From the NCBI GenBank assembly GCA_002749535.1, contig MZZL01000134.1, positions 421,328 to 485,327 of the forward strand: a stretch of 64,000 nucleotides of DNA, given 5' to 3'. Shown piece by piece: positions 11,488 to 25,121 of the stretch. How positions within the stretch are numbered: position 1 is the first letter of the stretch; the number at the start of each line of letters is the position of its first letter. The position numbers and the translations under genes are program-made. The DNA comes from Apophysomyces variabilis (taxonomy: Eukaryota > Mucoromycota > Mucoromycetes > Mucorales > Mucoraceae). The notes below the pieces were generated by a model. That model was given only the letters and a program-made list of their open reading frames with translations. It had not been told where the DNA came from and made no database searches.

Positions 11488-14400
11488 TTACCAGACGGGG
11501 ATACCAGATTCAATCTCCTTGGGCTTGGTAGGTTCACCCAACAAAGCAGCACTCAAGAAATCGTATTCTTCCAAGAAGTGCTTCTTCTTGTTACCAGTGG
11601 CAACGGATGCAGAAGGCTCACGGCCGGTGTATTTGACGGATTTACCAGCATGATGTGTGGTTTGAGATAATGAGGTCGTGATTCTTGATTGGACGTGTTG
11701 CCATGCACCCATGTTCATTGGCTCTTCTTGACACCAGATCACTTCGGCGTTGGGATATTTATCAGCATGCTCCTTAACTTGCTCGTAAGGGAAGGGGTTC
11801 AATTGTTCCACACGGGAGATGGCAACATTATTGAGCTTGTTCTGCTCACGGGCACGTAACAAAGCATAGTACACCTGGCCTGTGCACAGCACGTGTTTCG
11901 TGATCTTTTCAGCAGACTCCAAGTGTTCGGGATGAGGATCCGGAAGGTACAACTGGAAGTGAGTTTCGCCAGTCATTTCAGCCAAGCTGGATCTGGCCAA
12001 GGGATGACGAAGCATGGCCTTGGAGAAAGGCAAGATCAACTAGAAATAACAAAGACATAGTGAGTAAAACCATGTTGCTCTTTGATGCAAAAAGGTTCTT
12101 CTATGCTTACAGGCTTTCTGAATTCACGGCAGATCTGACGGCGAAGGACGTGGAAGTACTGGGCGGGGGTGGAAGCGTAGACAACCTGCATGTTGCAGTC
12201 CTGGTGCTGACGTGAAAGTTTCTCGGGCGAGGGGTAGATGTATGGGTTGTCATCGCACATCTGCAAGTAACGTTCAATTCTAGCAGAAGAGTGTTCAGGA
12301 CCTTGACCGTCGTAACCATGGGGAAGGGACATCACAAGGCCAGAGCGCTGAAGCCACTTCTGCTCACCGGCAGAAATGAATTGGTCAACAATACATTGGG
12401 CGTTGTTGGCAAAGTCACCGAATTGAGCTTCCCACATCACCAAAGCGTTGGGATCCACAAGGGAGTAACCCAGCTCGAAACCAAGTACACCGAACTCGGA
12501 CAAGGAGGAGTTGGAGATAGACAAAGCACCTTGCTCGGGAGAAATATGGTTCAACAAGGTATATTTGTTGGCATTCTCTTGATCGTGCAAAACAGCATGA
12601 CGCTGAGAGAAGGTACCACGTTCGACATCCTGACCGGAAACGCGTACGTGCTTGCCCTCCAAAAGCAAAGATCCCCAAGCCAAAGCTTCGGCAGTCGACC
12701 AGTCAATGTCCTTGCCTTCCTTCAAGTTCTTCTCGCGGTTGTTGATGATTCTCTTCAAGTTACGGTGAACGTTAAAGTTCTGGGGAAGAGTGGTCAAAGC
12801 CTTGCCAACTTGGTGCAAGGTCTCTTCGGAAACACCAGTGGGGAAGTGATCCAAGACTTCTTCAGCCAATTCCTTAGGCGATTTGAAGCCTGCCAAGCAG
12901 TTAGTTTTTTGTTTTGCGCAATCTTCTTATTTATCTCATTTCACTTACCAGGCCATGAGCTGGACAACCATTCGCGGGAAGTGGGTTTGTAGTCCTTGCT
13001 TCTAGCATAGCTCTCCTCAAGGATTTCCCAGACACGCTTCTTGTTTGCATTGATCTCCTCTTCGGTAAAGGTACCTTCCTTCTTCAACTGTTCGGTGTAC
13101 TTCTCAGCAACAGGCTTTTGCTTGGAGATGGCTTGATACATCTTGGGCTGAGTGAAGCTGGGCTGATCAGTTTCGTTGTGACCATGCTTTCTGTAGCAGA
13201 CAAGGTCAATGACGACGTCTCTGTGGAAGGTCTGACGCCAGTCAGCGGCAAGTTGCATGACATAAGTCACGGCTTCAACATCATCACCATTGACGTGGAA
13301 GACAGGGGCATTAATGGACTTGGCGATATCGGTACAGTAGGGGGTGGAACGGCCATAACGGGGATCGGTGGTGAAACCAATCTGATTGTTCACAACGATG
13401 TGGATGGTACCACCAGTAGAGTAGGCAGGCAAATCATGGAAGCCCATGGTTTCGTACACAACACCTTGTCCAGCAAAGGCAGCATCACCGTGCATCAAGA
13501 CAGCCATGGAGTGCTTGCCCTCAATGTCGTTGCTGTAGTATTGCAAAGCTCTGGTCTTACCAAGAACGACAGGGTCAACGGCTTCCAAGTGAGAGGGATT
13601 GGCGACCAAAGAAAGGTGGACACGTTTACCGGAAGGAGTAGGACGAACATAGTTCATACCGAGATGGTACTTGACGTCACCGGAACCTTCCTCAGAAGGA
13701 GCAAGAGAACCGCTGAATTCGCAGAAAATAGATTCGTTGGGCTTGCGGACAACGTTGCTGAGGACGTTCAAACGACCACGGTGAGGCATACCAATAACGA
13801 TGGACTCGACGCCAAGGTCAACCGAACGGTCAATCTAACCCAACTAGATAAGTTCACAAAACACGACCAAAACCAACACGTTACTCACCATGGCCTTCAT
13901 ACCAGGGATAAGGGATTCACCACCCTCAAGACCGAAACGCTTCTCAGAGGGGTACTTAGATGCAACAAAACGTTCAAAGCTGTCAGACCATGTGAGACGG
14001 TCGAGGATCATACGCTTTTCATCCACAGAAAACTTGTAGGGTTGAGGGTTCTCGATACGCGAACGGATCCAGTCGCACTGTGCACGATCAGGGATGTGAA
14101 TGTACTCAATACCGATGGAACCGCCTAAATAACATCCATTATCAGTAAACTCAATCACCTCCTTTTTTTTGCCTTTCCCAAAAAAGTGGACTTGTCCTAC
14201 TTACAGTAGATTTTCTGCAAGACATCAATGATTTCGCGCAATGTCAATTCCTTGTTAGTCTGACCAAGAGCGGGCAAGATACCGGGACCAAGAGTGAATT
14301 TACGATCAAGGTCTCTTTCAGTAAAACCGTAGAAGGAGTATTGAAGCTCGGGAGGAGAGCTGTGCTTAAGGTCGGCATGCTGAATACCCAAGGGGTCCAA

Positions 14401-14868
14401 ATTGGCGATATGATGACCGCGCACCTGATAGGCTCTCACGAGGAGCTGAATCTTCATATGGTCAATGACTTCCTTGGACGATGCGTTTGCAGGGTCAGTG
14501 ATAGTGGCACCGGGCAAGTCGGGGAGGCGTGCACTTGCGGAGGGGAACAAGGTAGGTGGAGGAGTGTAAGCCTGACTGGGAGGCACGCCGTTGGCCATAT
14601 TCTTAAAGTAGATTTGCCATGACAAATGGACACTGGAGGGTTCTCGCAACCAGGCCTCATACATTTCCTCGATATAATTTGCGGCATTACCTTGCAGAAA
14701 CACGTCATTTGCTTCGGGTGCAGTTTTGGTAGCAGCCAAGCGCGATTTGCCAGTATGGAAAGCACCCACCGAAGCGGGTGTTCGTACAGCCAAAGGTTTG
14801 ACTGTCTGTGGAATATGCCGAGAAACAAGAGGTCGTGCGGCACGAGATAGCGCCGTCAAACGATACAT
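11488..14868 (-). CDS. KGD1: 2-oxoglutarate dehydrogenase E1, mitochondrial
   Basis: Five exons, complement(join(11488..12039, 12111..12889, 12949..13834, 13889..14124, 14205..14868)), total 3117 bp and 1038 aa, the usual size for this enzyme. It is the thiamine-diphosphate-dependent E1 that decarboxylates 2-oxoglutarate and passes the succinyl group to E2 in the TCA cycle. The N-terminus ([17 protein letters not shown]) is Arg/Ser/Ala-rich without acidic residues, like a mitochondrial transit peptide. Family blocks follow in order: [47 protein letters not shown] with VNNQIGFTT (cofactor region), [57 protein letters not shown] and [12 protein letters not shown]. The start at 14868 is preferred over an upstream in-frame codon at 14952 because only the later one begins the transit-like sequence. 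All junctions keep phase. Confidence 0.97.
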
Positions 14869-17800
14869 GGTTTTAATAGAGTGGAGAAGGGAGAAAAGAG
14901 AAGCGAAAAGAGTGGGGTAAACAAGGGAAAACCACACGGGCACACGGTACAATCAAAAACGTCGCTAAATAATAAAAAATTGTTGTGTGGCGGATTATTC
15001 CGATTTCAATCTCCATGAGTCCCCGTTTGCTAGCGAAAGCGGGTAAATGTTTGTTGATATCTACCACTCTAAAACCCATTTCATCTCTTTTCCTCCCCTT
15101 TTCGATGAACATAAAAGCAAAATAAACAGCTTGACAAATCATGTTACCTTGTCTATCATCCTCTTTTCCATGTCTGATATACATACTCGCTGTCTATGAA
15201 AAAGGTTTTCTTATCCCTACTCTAAAGCACCGACCATTTACAACCCCGGCAACTGTAGTCATTCCGTAACTTTCCTTTCGTACCGGACCGTTCCCCCCTT
15301 TTCCGACGCGCCCTATGACGTCGACAAGTTGACCAAAAAAAGATTGCCCCAGCCACTTACGCTTTTAAATCGATCGACAGATCATCAAAGGACCAATTTC
15401 ACCAAAGATATGCCCCATTTAAACCTGTATGCTTTCGATCCTGGCCTCCATCTTTCTTTAGCATGTTGGAGATTTAATGAAATCCCGCATAGACACATCC
15501 TGCGGGAAGAAGCGCTTACCAAATACTGAAACCAGTGCCCCACCAGCGTCTCCCTAATCCGGAAATTCGTCATGTTTTGTATCACAAACTAACAAATGTC
15601 AACGTGGAGGCAATTGTTACTTGCTCTTCTACTTTGGAAATAATCTGGGGGAAAACTCCTACCCAGAGGCAGTAGTTTATTGAAGCAAACGCGGAAACCA
15701 TTACCCGGGAAGCTAGCACCAAACAGAACAACAGTCACCACTTATGGTGATGACCAACTCCAGTTCATTATGACCCTTCACGCATCCAACAATATGAACA
15801 CAAGAAGAACAAAGAATTCATGGGGCGACGATATGACACTCTACTAAACCCCTCTAACACTCAGCCGTTGGACTAAAACAGGAACAAGTTTTGCAGGCGG
15901 AGATTCTTTTTCGCGTTCTGATGCTTCCGAGGAAATCTTGAGAGGACCTGCATATGGTTAGCTCCTCGACCCATCTCTTGCTGACCGTAATCGATTGGCC
16001 AAGTTGCTGATCTTTTAAGCCAATTAGATCTATTTGTTTCGGATAAGCTGGTGCAGTTACACAGCGCGGAAAGAAAAGGTCGCCGATCCATTTTCCCTCT
16101 GTTGCGGTTTTCCAAAGTAGGTTTAAAAAGGATCGCTTGTAGAGTTTCGGTCAGGTTTGCCTTTAAACACGTCCAATATGGTATCCCATTGTTCATGGAA
16201 GCGTTTATTCAATGCATTTGCAAAAAAGTATATCGATGCCAAAACCAGATAGATGCCACAAGACACTTGCATGGTTGTGATAAACGGTGCAAGAAACTGA
16301 TAATGTCTCTACGCGTGATGATAGAGCTAGAACAAAAACTATCCCGTCATTCTCTGAAAAAAAAGTTTGAAGCGGTACAAAAGCCGGGAATAGGATTTTG
16401 ATGGATGAGCTGCCACTATTGATGTGGTGGTGAAGAGCAATTCGGGCAAATGTCCACTTTTTGCCGACCTCGTCATGCTGAAGCGTCAATCAAAAGCACT
16501 TGCTGAAAACAAAGAGTTCATAAAGATCGTCGTCGCTTTTGTGAACAGTTTTCCTACTGAAATGCACTATATCTACCAAATGCTGTCAAATATACTGATG
16601 AGTTGCTAACCATGAAAGCAATGCCAACTCACTTTCTGTTCGTATCCGTTTGAAGCGAACCTGGTGCCAACTGGGTTTCCAATGCTATGCATATTTTTGA
16701 TCGACAATATCGCTAAGTCCGCCGCCAGTACGTTAATCTCTATTATCTGCCTACAAGGCTTGACAGAAGTTGAATAAAGTAATTAGATTTAAACTAACTA
16801 TTCAAGCCTATAGGGGCACTTGATGATATGCCACGTTTCTATTTGCAAATGTAACTGCAGGATCGGCGATCGAGATCTCATATGGAACTTGGATGGCGAG
16901 TGTTAAGGGAGAATTAGTGGACTCCAGATAAAGTTAATGATGTAGGCGCCGACATCCACACCAAAAATTGAGCGGACTGTAAGTTAGTTAATAAGGAGCT
17001 GATTGCGCTAACTGGGAAAAAATCAGCATGGAGCTTTCAACATAACCAACAGACTTTGAACAGATCTTGCATACTACGTGCCTGAAAGCCATAAGCAGCA
17101 AGCAAACAATCTCATAAACAGATTGTGTGAGCAGCTGGCTGTTTTTCTATCAGAAATCAATCAGTTAGAAAATGGATATGATAGGCTTGAACCTCGATAC
17201 GAAGGTAATGTTGATTGAAAGCAGACAGGAGTTTGCGGATCGTGGTGCAAAAGGGGCTTATTATTAGTAAAATTCATTTTAAGCCGGGGCAAAGTACAAA
17301 CCTTAAGTGAGTTTATCTTGAAAAGAAATGGTTTGGCCAAAATAATCTAAGGAGACTTGTTTAGCAGACGTTTGCTTGCTTTAATTCTTTCTGTGGTTGG
17401 AGTTTGGTTTCATTCTATCCAAACCAAAAATAAAGCAAAATCTGTAGAGTACGGCTATCGCCCAAGAACCCTATGTACACAAAAATATGCGAATCCAAGT
17501 GTGTAGCGCAGGTAGCCAATGGAAAGCAATTTAACCGCCGGACTGTCTCGTGCGTTTTGCCTCCAACATCCCTTTTTTCTTATGGGGGGGGGGCGAGTAG
17601 ATTACTCCGTCCATTGACAACAACTTGTTTAAAAGTCATCCTAACAATTAACTCGAATACTAAGTGCGATTATCTCATTGCTTATATGGAACTTATCCCG
17701 CAAATAAGCACTACGAGTTGAACGAAGAAAGTGCCTAAAACCTAGTATTATCTTGTAAGGTTGACTACGGAGAGAAGAGCGTACTCATACTATTTGCTGG

Positions 17801-18340
17801 CGGACCATGTCAGCATTGACAAATAAGCAAATATTAGTTATTGACAAGATCCCGATAAAGTATAAGGCTTATGATAGTCTTCCCTATCCGTTTTCCTCTT
17901 TTTCTTCCCCTTAGCCAACAAAGAAAGCCTATTTTCTTATTTCTTCGTTCTGAAAGAACAATGGATGGTAAATCAGGAGTTAATTTTTTTTTTAGGAAGG
18001 GTGAGCCGATCGGGACAATGCCAAAGAAAGATCGGTAAAGTTTCGTTCTCCTCCTCCTCCTTCCTCCGTCAGAAACTGGTTTGATCAACGATCAGCATTT
18101 TATTGTTATTATTTGAGTTAAACAAACTTTCATTGTCATTGACGTGTAAAAAAAAAAAAAAAAGCTTAAGCGCCTGTCTTTCAACGCATATAAATCAGGA
18201 AGGTGGGGGGAGGGAAGAACAGTAAGCAAAAGCATAGATGCATAAAATCAGAAAGGTATGGATTGACCTACTCTGGAACTATAAACATAAGAAGGGATAA
18301 ATAAATGAAACAATGTGTTGATGATAAATGTTAATTGCTA

Positions 18341-18377
<37 letters not shown>

Positions 18378-18535
18378 TGATGGGTATGATATATGGTATA
18401 TGGGTATATGGGTATATAGTGGTGAAAGAGAGCAAGAAATTTACAAATAAATAAAAACCAGAGAGATTGTGCATGCGTGCGTGCTGATTGCATGGAAATG
18501 TGCGTACAATGAAAATGAGAGGCTGCAATGCAAGT
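14869..18535. other. Gene-poor stretch with possible decayed coding remnants
   Basis: No intact gene is supported. Between about 16,050 and 16,750 on the plus strand there are short coding-like patches (for example the 61-residue frame at 16424-16609, with KCPLFADLVMLKRQ), broken by stops and frame changes, that look like a worn-out gene of unknown family. The remainder is AT-rich. The first 300 bp upstream of the 2-oxoglutarate dehydrogenase ATG probably hold its promoter. Confidence 0.4.
18343..18382. repeat. GATGAC microsatellite
   Basis: About six to seven tandem copies of the hexamer GATGAC, ending in GATGATGATGG, followed by a short GGTATAT-type degenerate repeat to about 18,420. It lies about 155 bp downstream of the stop codon of WWE-like locus 2, in its presumed 3' flank. 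Confidence 0.9.
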
Positions 18536-18745
18536 TTAAGAATAAGTTCGGACGATGCAGTATGCGAAACCGTTGCATATCAATGTCAATTCCGATGTGT
18601 TGACATAGACGTGTCCGTTGCCAAAGGAGCGACTGACAACCCAAGCGGCACCTTCACAGTACCAGAGTTTCTCGATCGTCTGCTGCGTAGCTGGATCTAA
18701 CGCGATCCAACAAGATCCAGAAGCATACAACCATTGTACGTGCAT
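18536..18745 (-). CDS. WWE-like single-domain microprotein, locus 2
   Basis: Intronless 69-aa protein. Trp5 (QWLYASGSCW), Trp13 and Glu25 (TQQTIEKLW) match the WWE triad; the second half has RSFGNGHVYVNTSEL and ends IVRTYS. An in-frame upstream Met (18808) exists, but MHVQWLYASG at 18745 matches the starts of the paralogues and lies downstream of the TATA box, whereas the upstream Met would leave only about 25 bp. It is divergent from locus 3, whose ATG is 1.2 kb away, so the two may share a regulatory region. Confidence 0.8.
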   Translation of the reverse strand: MHVQWLYASGSCWIALDPATQQTIEKLWYCEGAAWVVSRSFGNGHVYVNTSELTLICNGFAYCIVRTYS

Positions 18746-18832
18746 GATTAAGTTAGTAGATAAAAAGGATATTAACTGAAATAAAATAGAAAAGAGAGGA
18801 GAACGCAAGTGTAAAACGTTGGGTTTTTGTGG

Positions 18833-18841
18833 CCTTTATAA
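18833..18841 (-). promoter_or_regulatory. TATA box of WWE-like locus 2
   Basis: The minus strand reads TTATAAAGG, about 90 bp upstream of the ATG at 18745. Confidence 0.55.
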
Positions 18842-19861
18842 CAGCCTCTCTCTTTCTAATTACATTTACGGTAGATTCTTATTTTTACTTTTTTCCTTAT
18901 CCTCGTGCGTATCCTCTCTATATTCATGTAGTAATTCAAACCCCTCGCTTAAAATGATGCCGTCTATGGTTGACAGCCGAAAAAGGGGGGAGTCTCCGTG
19001 GTTTTTTTTTGTGCGTGTGGTTTGAGATCACCGGAAGAAATGGTTAAGGAAAGATAAGAAAAAGGATCTGCGAGATAAGGCAACTTGGTAGCCATGTTTT
19101 CATTATTCCACAAGTTTTTTTTTTCAGTTGCTGGACTGATCCCACTTTAGACTTGCCAAACAACTGCAAACACAAGATCGAGCATCATTTTCATTCTTTG
19201 TTTGGTGTTGTGGAAAGATGCACCAGTTTTCATACGTTAATACATGCTATTCATTGTCTAAACTGAAGGGCTGAACAGGTACATAAACATTAAAACAAAA
19301 AGAGCTGTCAAGTGGTTATAGTTGTAAGATCTGATCACAAATATTCACTCAGACAACAAAAGCAACTAGATCATGTGCCGTTGCAATGGCCTGTTCTCTT
19401 GTAAAATTTCAATGAGAGAATCATGTTTTATGCTAATCCGTTACCTGACTCAATTTTGCCATAACAAAGAATAAAAGATCGAGGATAAATGTAGTCGCAT
19501 CAAGTAGGCAAATTAAAGTTATCTACAATCAAATACGATAACCGTCTTTATTGATTGTGTGTAGAAATGGCATTTACTATGGCAACACAGAAAGGGCTGC
19601 ATACCGAACTTTTTTTAGCTTGTTTTTTTTTGGTGGCACCTATAAACCAGAATTTTCTTAGTGCCATTAGTTATGAGCGGAAGTAAAAAGAGGAAGAAGC
19701 TTATAGTTTATGCTGCGGAACCCGGTATGTTTACGTTCAGTCGCCGGATTGTGATCCTCCATTCCATAACCAAGCGATATCTTCTTTATTCTTCTGATTG
19801 TGATACGATAGCATGTTGACTTGATACATGCTGCTGCAAAAGTGGCACTTCATTTCACCGG

Positions 19862-19870
19862 ATATAAAAG
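19862..19870 (+). promoter_or_regulatory. TATA box of WWE-like locus 3
   Basis: ATATAAAAG about 100 bp upstream of the ATG at 19967, preceded by a C/G-containing stretch (TTTCACCGG). Confidence 0.6.
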
Positions 19871-19966
19871 CAAGTTCACATTATGTGAACTCAGCTATAT
19901 CTCTTAACAAACAAAAAAGAAAGAAAAAGAAAACCGATCACTAACTACGAATCTGACTATCGTATC

Positions 19967-20182
19967 ATGCCTGCCGTTCATTGGTTATACCGCGCTGGTT
20001 CTTGCTGGCTTGCTATCGATCAGGAAACTCAACAAGTCATTGAAAAGTTATGGTTTTCCTCTGACGCCTGCTGGGTTATCAGCAGAACATTTGGAAATCA
20101 GCAAGTCTATGTTGATCCTACTCAAGCCGTCCTCCGACTAGCGAACGGATGCCAGATTCCTATTGTTCGTACCTATCAATAA
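19967..20182 (+). CDS. WWE-like single-domain microprotein, locus 3
   Basis: Intronless 71-aa protein. The WWE-like triad is Trp6 (HWLYRAGSCW), Trp14 and Glu26 (TQQVIEKLW), followed by SRTFGNQQVYVDPTQ and the terminal IVRTYQ. It has Arg in place of the usual small residue after the aromatic pair (LYRAG against LYASG), otherwise it is close to locus 2. The 3' flank is strongly pyrimidine-rich (20,183 to about 20,350). Function is inferred only from the domain resemblance. Confidence 0.8.
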   Translation: MPAVHWLYRAGSCWLAIDQETQQVIEKLWFSSDACWVISRTFGNQQVYVDPTQAVLRLANGCQIPIVRTYQ

Positions 20183-21972
20183 GTTCGTTTTCTTTTTTTT
20201 TTCTAGTTTACATTCGTGTCATTCCCTCTTCAAGTATTGTTACAATTCCTATTATATTCATCTGCAATCTATATACCTTTTTTTTTTTTTCTATGCCACT
20301 TCATTCATTTTTCTACAATCGTTTTTCTTTGCGATTGGTCCATGATTTCCCTTTTCTACTTTATGCTCCTTTGACTTCTCTTTTTATCACTATGGAGCGA
20401 TTCGCTTATTGTAAAATTTGGCCGTTTTACAACAGTTTAAGTTCTTACAAGTGAAATATATGCCTTATAAGCAAACTTAACGATCATAATTCAATGCTAT
20501 TGAGGAAATATGTTGCGTATTATCCTTAGTAAAGAAACATAAGCCTGGCATTGTGAGGAACCTATTTTTCATTAAAACAAGCTGTGTAGTTTTGCCAAGT
20601 GACTCACTGTGTCCATATTGCGTATTGCTTCCTTACGGTCTAGACAGTTCCCGCGCAGAAGGTCTTTCTCCGCTTAAAGCAATGCTAAAATTCATATAAT
20701 CACTCGCCTTTATCCATATATATCCAATATATGTGAAAAATGTACGGAATAAACCTTGAGCAGAAGGATTCTAAATGATTCAAGTCGAGTCACTATATCG
20801 GTTCTTACAAGAAGCTTTTACGATAGGGCGTTCGTTTTATCTAAATTTAAATAAGATTCTCTTCGATATCACGAATTCTATGCTTGATAAATCTCAGATC
20901 CATACGTATTTAGCATACATTTGTAAAATATAGTAAGGGATCAATTATTGAGATCGATTTCCATTATGTTTCCTAGGTCGTCGAATTCTTTGACTTGAGG
21001 ATTTCTTCGACCAATGTCTTTTGACCATGTTGCTTCCATTGCTCATTTCATTTTAGACTGTCGTTGAATTAAGATACGCCATTATTTTAAACTTGTTATA
21101 ACGCCACTTCCGACATGTGTGGCACCTTTTCGATCCCGATGTTTTATAGTGGTAGCTACACTCCGATAGTATTATCTTCAGATAGTTCTGGAAGAAATAA
21201 TCAATTGCAGTTATCCTTTAAATCGAACCTAGTAAAGACATGGATTAGAGACGTTCATTTTGTTCCCACCTCGTTCTCGCATCTTTGTTTAATGTTTGGC
21301 TAAGTGGAAAAGCATAGCGTAGCACCATCCAGACTAGGCTTCTCAGAACAATGAATAGCGCCAAGCTTCCTACCCACACATGTTTAGAATAAAGGGGATC
21401 GCAAGGCTGATTGAGATTATGGGTATCACAAGCATTCGCTGCAAGCCAATGTGACAGCTCAGCTTCCAAAACGAGATAATGCTTTCTTTGTTACCCAGCC
21501 ACCCCGTTTTCTGGATCGGCTGCTTCCATGATTGATGTCATGTCAGCCCAATTTCTGATAGTCAGTGTTACTACTCCCATCTCTATTTGTCCAACCGAAT
21601 AATCCCCCTATGTTCTATTTCTTTTCCTTACTTGTCATTACTGAGACTAAGAAATCCCTGTCATGGAAAATAACCGGATAAAGACATGACTCTATCAAGT
21701 TTGTTGCAATGTGTCATAGGGGTAACACATGAGTAAAGAAAAAAGGTAAAGCCAATCTCCATAGCCCATTCCATGAATAATCAAATTGCAAACAATGAAA
21801 ATGAAGCGATAAGCAAAACCAAAAAGATACTCTCTCTACCTCTCTTGTGAGAATCTTTCCTTTCTTTTTTCCCTCTTCCTTCTCTTTATATTCACAAGCA
21901 AAATATTAATCACGTGTATAGAGGAATCCGAAAGAAAATCATCATCCCACCCAGGAATCCGGTGCATCTTGT
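20183..21972. other. Intergenic, one possible remnant
   Basis: The first 200 bp are C/T-rich, typical of the 3' flanks of this gene family. On the minus strand 21,245-21,550 reads as a continuous coding-like stretch interrupted by one stop, with a hydrophobic segment (VGSLALFIVLRSLVWMVLRY). It may be the remnant of a membrane protein. No other feature is supported. Confidence 0.35.
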
Positions 21973-22861
<889 letters not shown>

Positions 22862-22862
22862 A

Positions 22863-22975
22863 CTAAAAGATCCATCCACAATAAAATATTCATCGGTTAG
22901 CGATCCGGAATGAATTGATCTCTTCCTATTATCGTTCGGTCTGCAAACTAAAGTCTCTATCTGGTCTTTACTCAC
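22863..22975 (-). other. Intron in the 5' UTR of RPS5
   Basis: The minus strand shows a consensus donor (CTAG|GTGAGT) and an acceptor ending TTTTAG one base before the ATG of RPS5. Leader introns are common in highly expressed fungal ribosomal protein genes. Without it, an upstream in-frame Met would add 38 unrelated residues to the conserved N-terminus. Confidence 0.6.
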
Positions 22976-23734
22976 CTAGTGGGATGGATGCACCTGGTGA
23001 ATAAAGAGGCCCGAATAACTTCACGCCTGCGCGGCCATCATAAAACCGGGGAACAGCCTGAAGAGCGATGTGACGTCTTTGTTAACCCGGCTTTCATCCC
23101 CGGATATGCCGGACTATGTCCGAACAGTAATCTTTAAGCGTAATTCTTCTGCAATTACCTAGACCTCCACGAGGTATTCACATGCTAAATGTCGTCATTT
23201 TCCATATATACTAAATTTTACCTCTTGGCTACTGAGGTTTTTATGTATTGGTAATTTGGAAAGAAAGCCCGCGTTTTCTGCTTGTCGTATGCCGTCTAAC
23301 CATTCAATGAGCAGAGAAAAGTATATACCGTATTTTCCAAAAATAATTACGCAAATACGAAAATCAAAAAGTCGCAGCCCATTATAATTGAAATTTATAT
23401 ATGCATCTTGCATTCACTTGGCGGGGATATGGGTATGGCATCGTCAGTTTACTGACAGGTATGTAAACTTGGATCCATTCAAACTCTTATAACACGACAA
23501 TTGATATGATTTGTTAGCGTCAAGCACATTTTCCAAAATGCGCCAAGTGAATTTGCTTGATGCGACTTAAATTTTTGGAAATAAAGTACCTTTATCATTA
23601 TCATTATATTATTAAAGAGATAAGAGAAAAAAAAAGCATGTAACTACACAGGGAAATATGTATTCAATCAGGAGGGAAAAATAGGAGTGAGGCTTCTAGT
23701 ATTGATTGTTTCGTTCCTCAGACCATCCAGAGCA
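22976..23734. other. Intergenic, RPS5 promoter side
   Basis: About 760 bp between RPS5 and the end of the arrestin gene. No gene is supported. The part closest to RPS5 is GC-richer than the rest. Confidence 0.5.
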
Positions 23735-25121
23735 TTATTGCACAGCCACTTGGCTTGATCCAGAGTCTGATGGGATGATGTTGATTTCAATGTTACAGTC
23801 ACTTGCAACTAATGTTGAACTTGTCGAAACGCGCCGAGAAAGGCTATCCGAGAAAGAAGGTACCATCAAATGGCCTGTGTCATCCTGCAACATCCTAGAT
23901 GTATCACCTTCTAAGGGCGATGGCTCTACTGGACTACCTAACCAGCTACCTTCCACAGAAAACGGGCTAACCGGACTAGGTGTTGGCGAATCCACAAAAG
24001 GGATGAAGGATGGTACTTCCTGTTGTTCAGAAAACGATTGTAACGGAATTTGAAGCTGTGGCAGACCGCACGTGGCAGGAACAGTTGCGACGGTGAGAGG
24101 TAAGGTGATCGTCAGGTTATCGTTCAACTTGGATGAAAAAGGCCATATGTTGGAGGATGAGGATGACTTTGCTGGTACACTGACGATGACGTGATAAGAC
24201 AAATGGACGCAGTCATTCGAAGGAAGACAAGTGGAAGGGATGGGGAAGCGGAAAATAGAATGGTTGTTTCTGGTATTTTTTGGAATGGAAACGAAGAAGG
24301 TTTCGTTGTGGATAGTGTGTTGTTTTTTTTTGTCGCTTTTCGAGATTAAAGCGATGTGAACATGAGTGAGTCGTCGGTTGGATTGATTATGGATGGTTAA
24401 TTTCACGGTACACATGTCGCCTAAACGGGAAGGGTCAAGAGGTCAGGATTTTTTTTTCTTAAATTAGAAAATTTCTCCTTTTTCCGTTTAGCTAACCTGG
24501 TAGATACGCCGGTTGGACCAGCTCAGCCGTCATCTCAATGTCGCTTTGTTTAGCCTGATCTTTAGGTGGTTCTTCCGTGCCACAGCCCACCAGTGGAAGA
24601 TAGATGACTTGCAATTTCTTGGTTTCAGCTGCGCCAGACTCCAAATCTAAAAAGCCTTGCAGACTGTACTCAACCTTATGGCCGAAACTCGTATCATGTA
24701 TGGAAGGCGGATAGTTGACATTGGGAAGTTTGATGGCAAAAAGATACAAATGCTCTCCGGAACTCATCAATCCAGGAATATCATCTATGTAATCAGATCA
24801 GATTAAAGGCACTGAATAACACGGCGCTGCTGCTTGCTTTTGTCCTTTCTCACACACTTCTCTTTTACTTTACCTCTAGCATTCCACACCACATTTTCAA
24901 CGGAAAATAGAGTATTCGTTTGTTTGTTTGATAGATGTTCTTCGCATTTAAACACAACCCGAAGTCGCCGAGCTAACAGTTGTTTATTCAGTGCCAAGAA
25001 TACGGACCCTAAAGCATTTTATGTGAGTCGTAGGTTCTGGTGCTGTTTAGTTGATTAATATACCGTTGACAACCGATCCTGGACCAAAGGCGACTGGCTT
25101 ATTAAGACCGCTCGATGTCAT
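23735..25121 (-). CDS. Alpha-arrestin-like protein
   Basis: Four exons, complement(join(23735..24420, 24497..24784, 24874..25008, 25064..25121)), give 388 aa. The N-terminal arrestin sandwich is recognisable: PGSVVNGSVFLALNKQLLAR, RRLRVVFKCEEH, then PPSIHDTSFGHKVEYSLQG. The C-terminal arrestin domain starts near residue 155 (YLPGDMCTVKLTIHNQSNRR). The last 120 residues are Pro/Ser-rich. Fungal alpha-arrestins link membrane proteins to Rsp5-type ubiquitin ligases through PPxY motifs; I see no PPxY here, so an adaptor role for Rsp5 is uncertain. Exon 1 is 58 bp and the splice junctions restore the conserved G-S-V strand. No signal peptide or membrane segment. Confidence 0.85.

Larger units (their letters stand above)
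18746..19966. other. Intergenic region between two divergent WWE-like genes
   Basis: About 1.2 kb with no supported coding content. It carries the TATA boxes of both flanking genes near its two ends and several T and A tracts. It is the natural place to look for a shared regulator site of this gene family. Confidence 0.5.

Noticed and set aside
12291..12992. Plus-strand open frame of 233 codons
   Set aside because: Also antisense to the 2-oxoglutarate dehydrogenase gene, with no motif of its own.
13118..14128. Long plus-strand open frame of 336 codons opposite the 2-oxoglutarate dehydrogenase gene
   Set aside because: It is the antisense shadow of two conserved exons and of an intron of the E1 gene. 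The sequence shows no family motif, and codon bias on the true strand explains the missing stops.
21245..21550. Possible ABC-transporter-like C-terminus on the minus strand
   Set aside because: A hydrophobic segment is present, but there is no recognisable transporter motif and a stop interrupts the frame, so only a generic remnant is noted.
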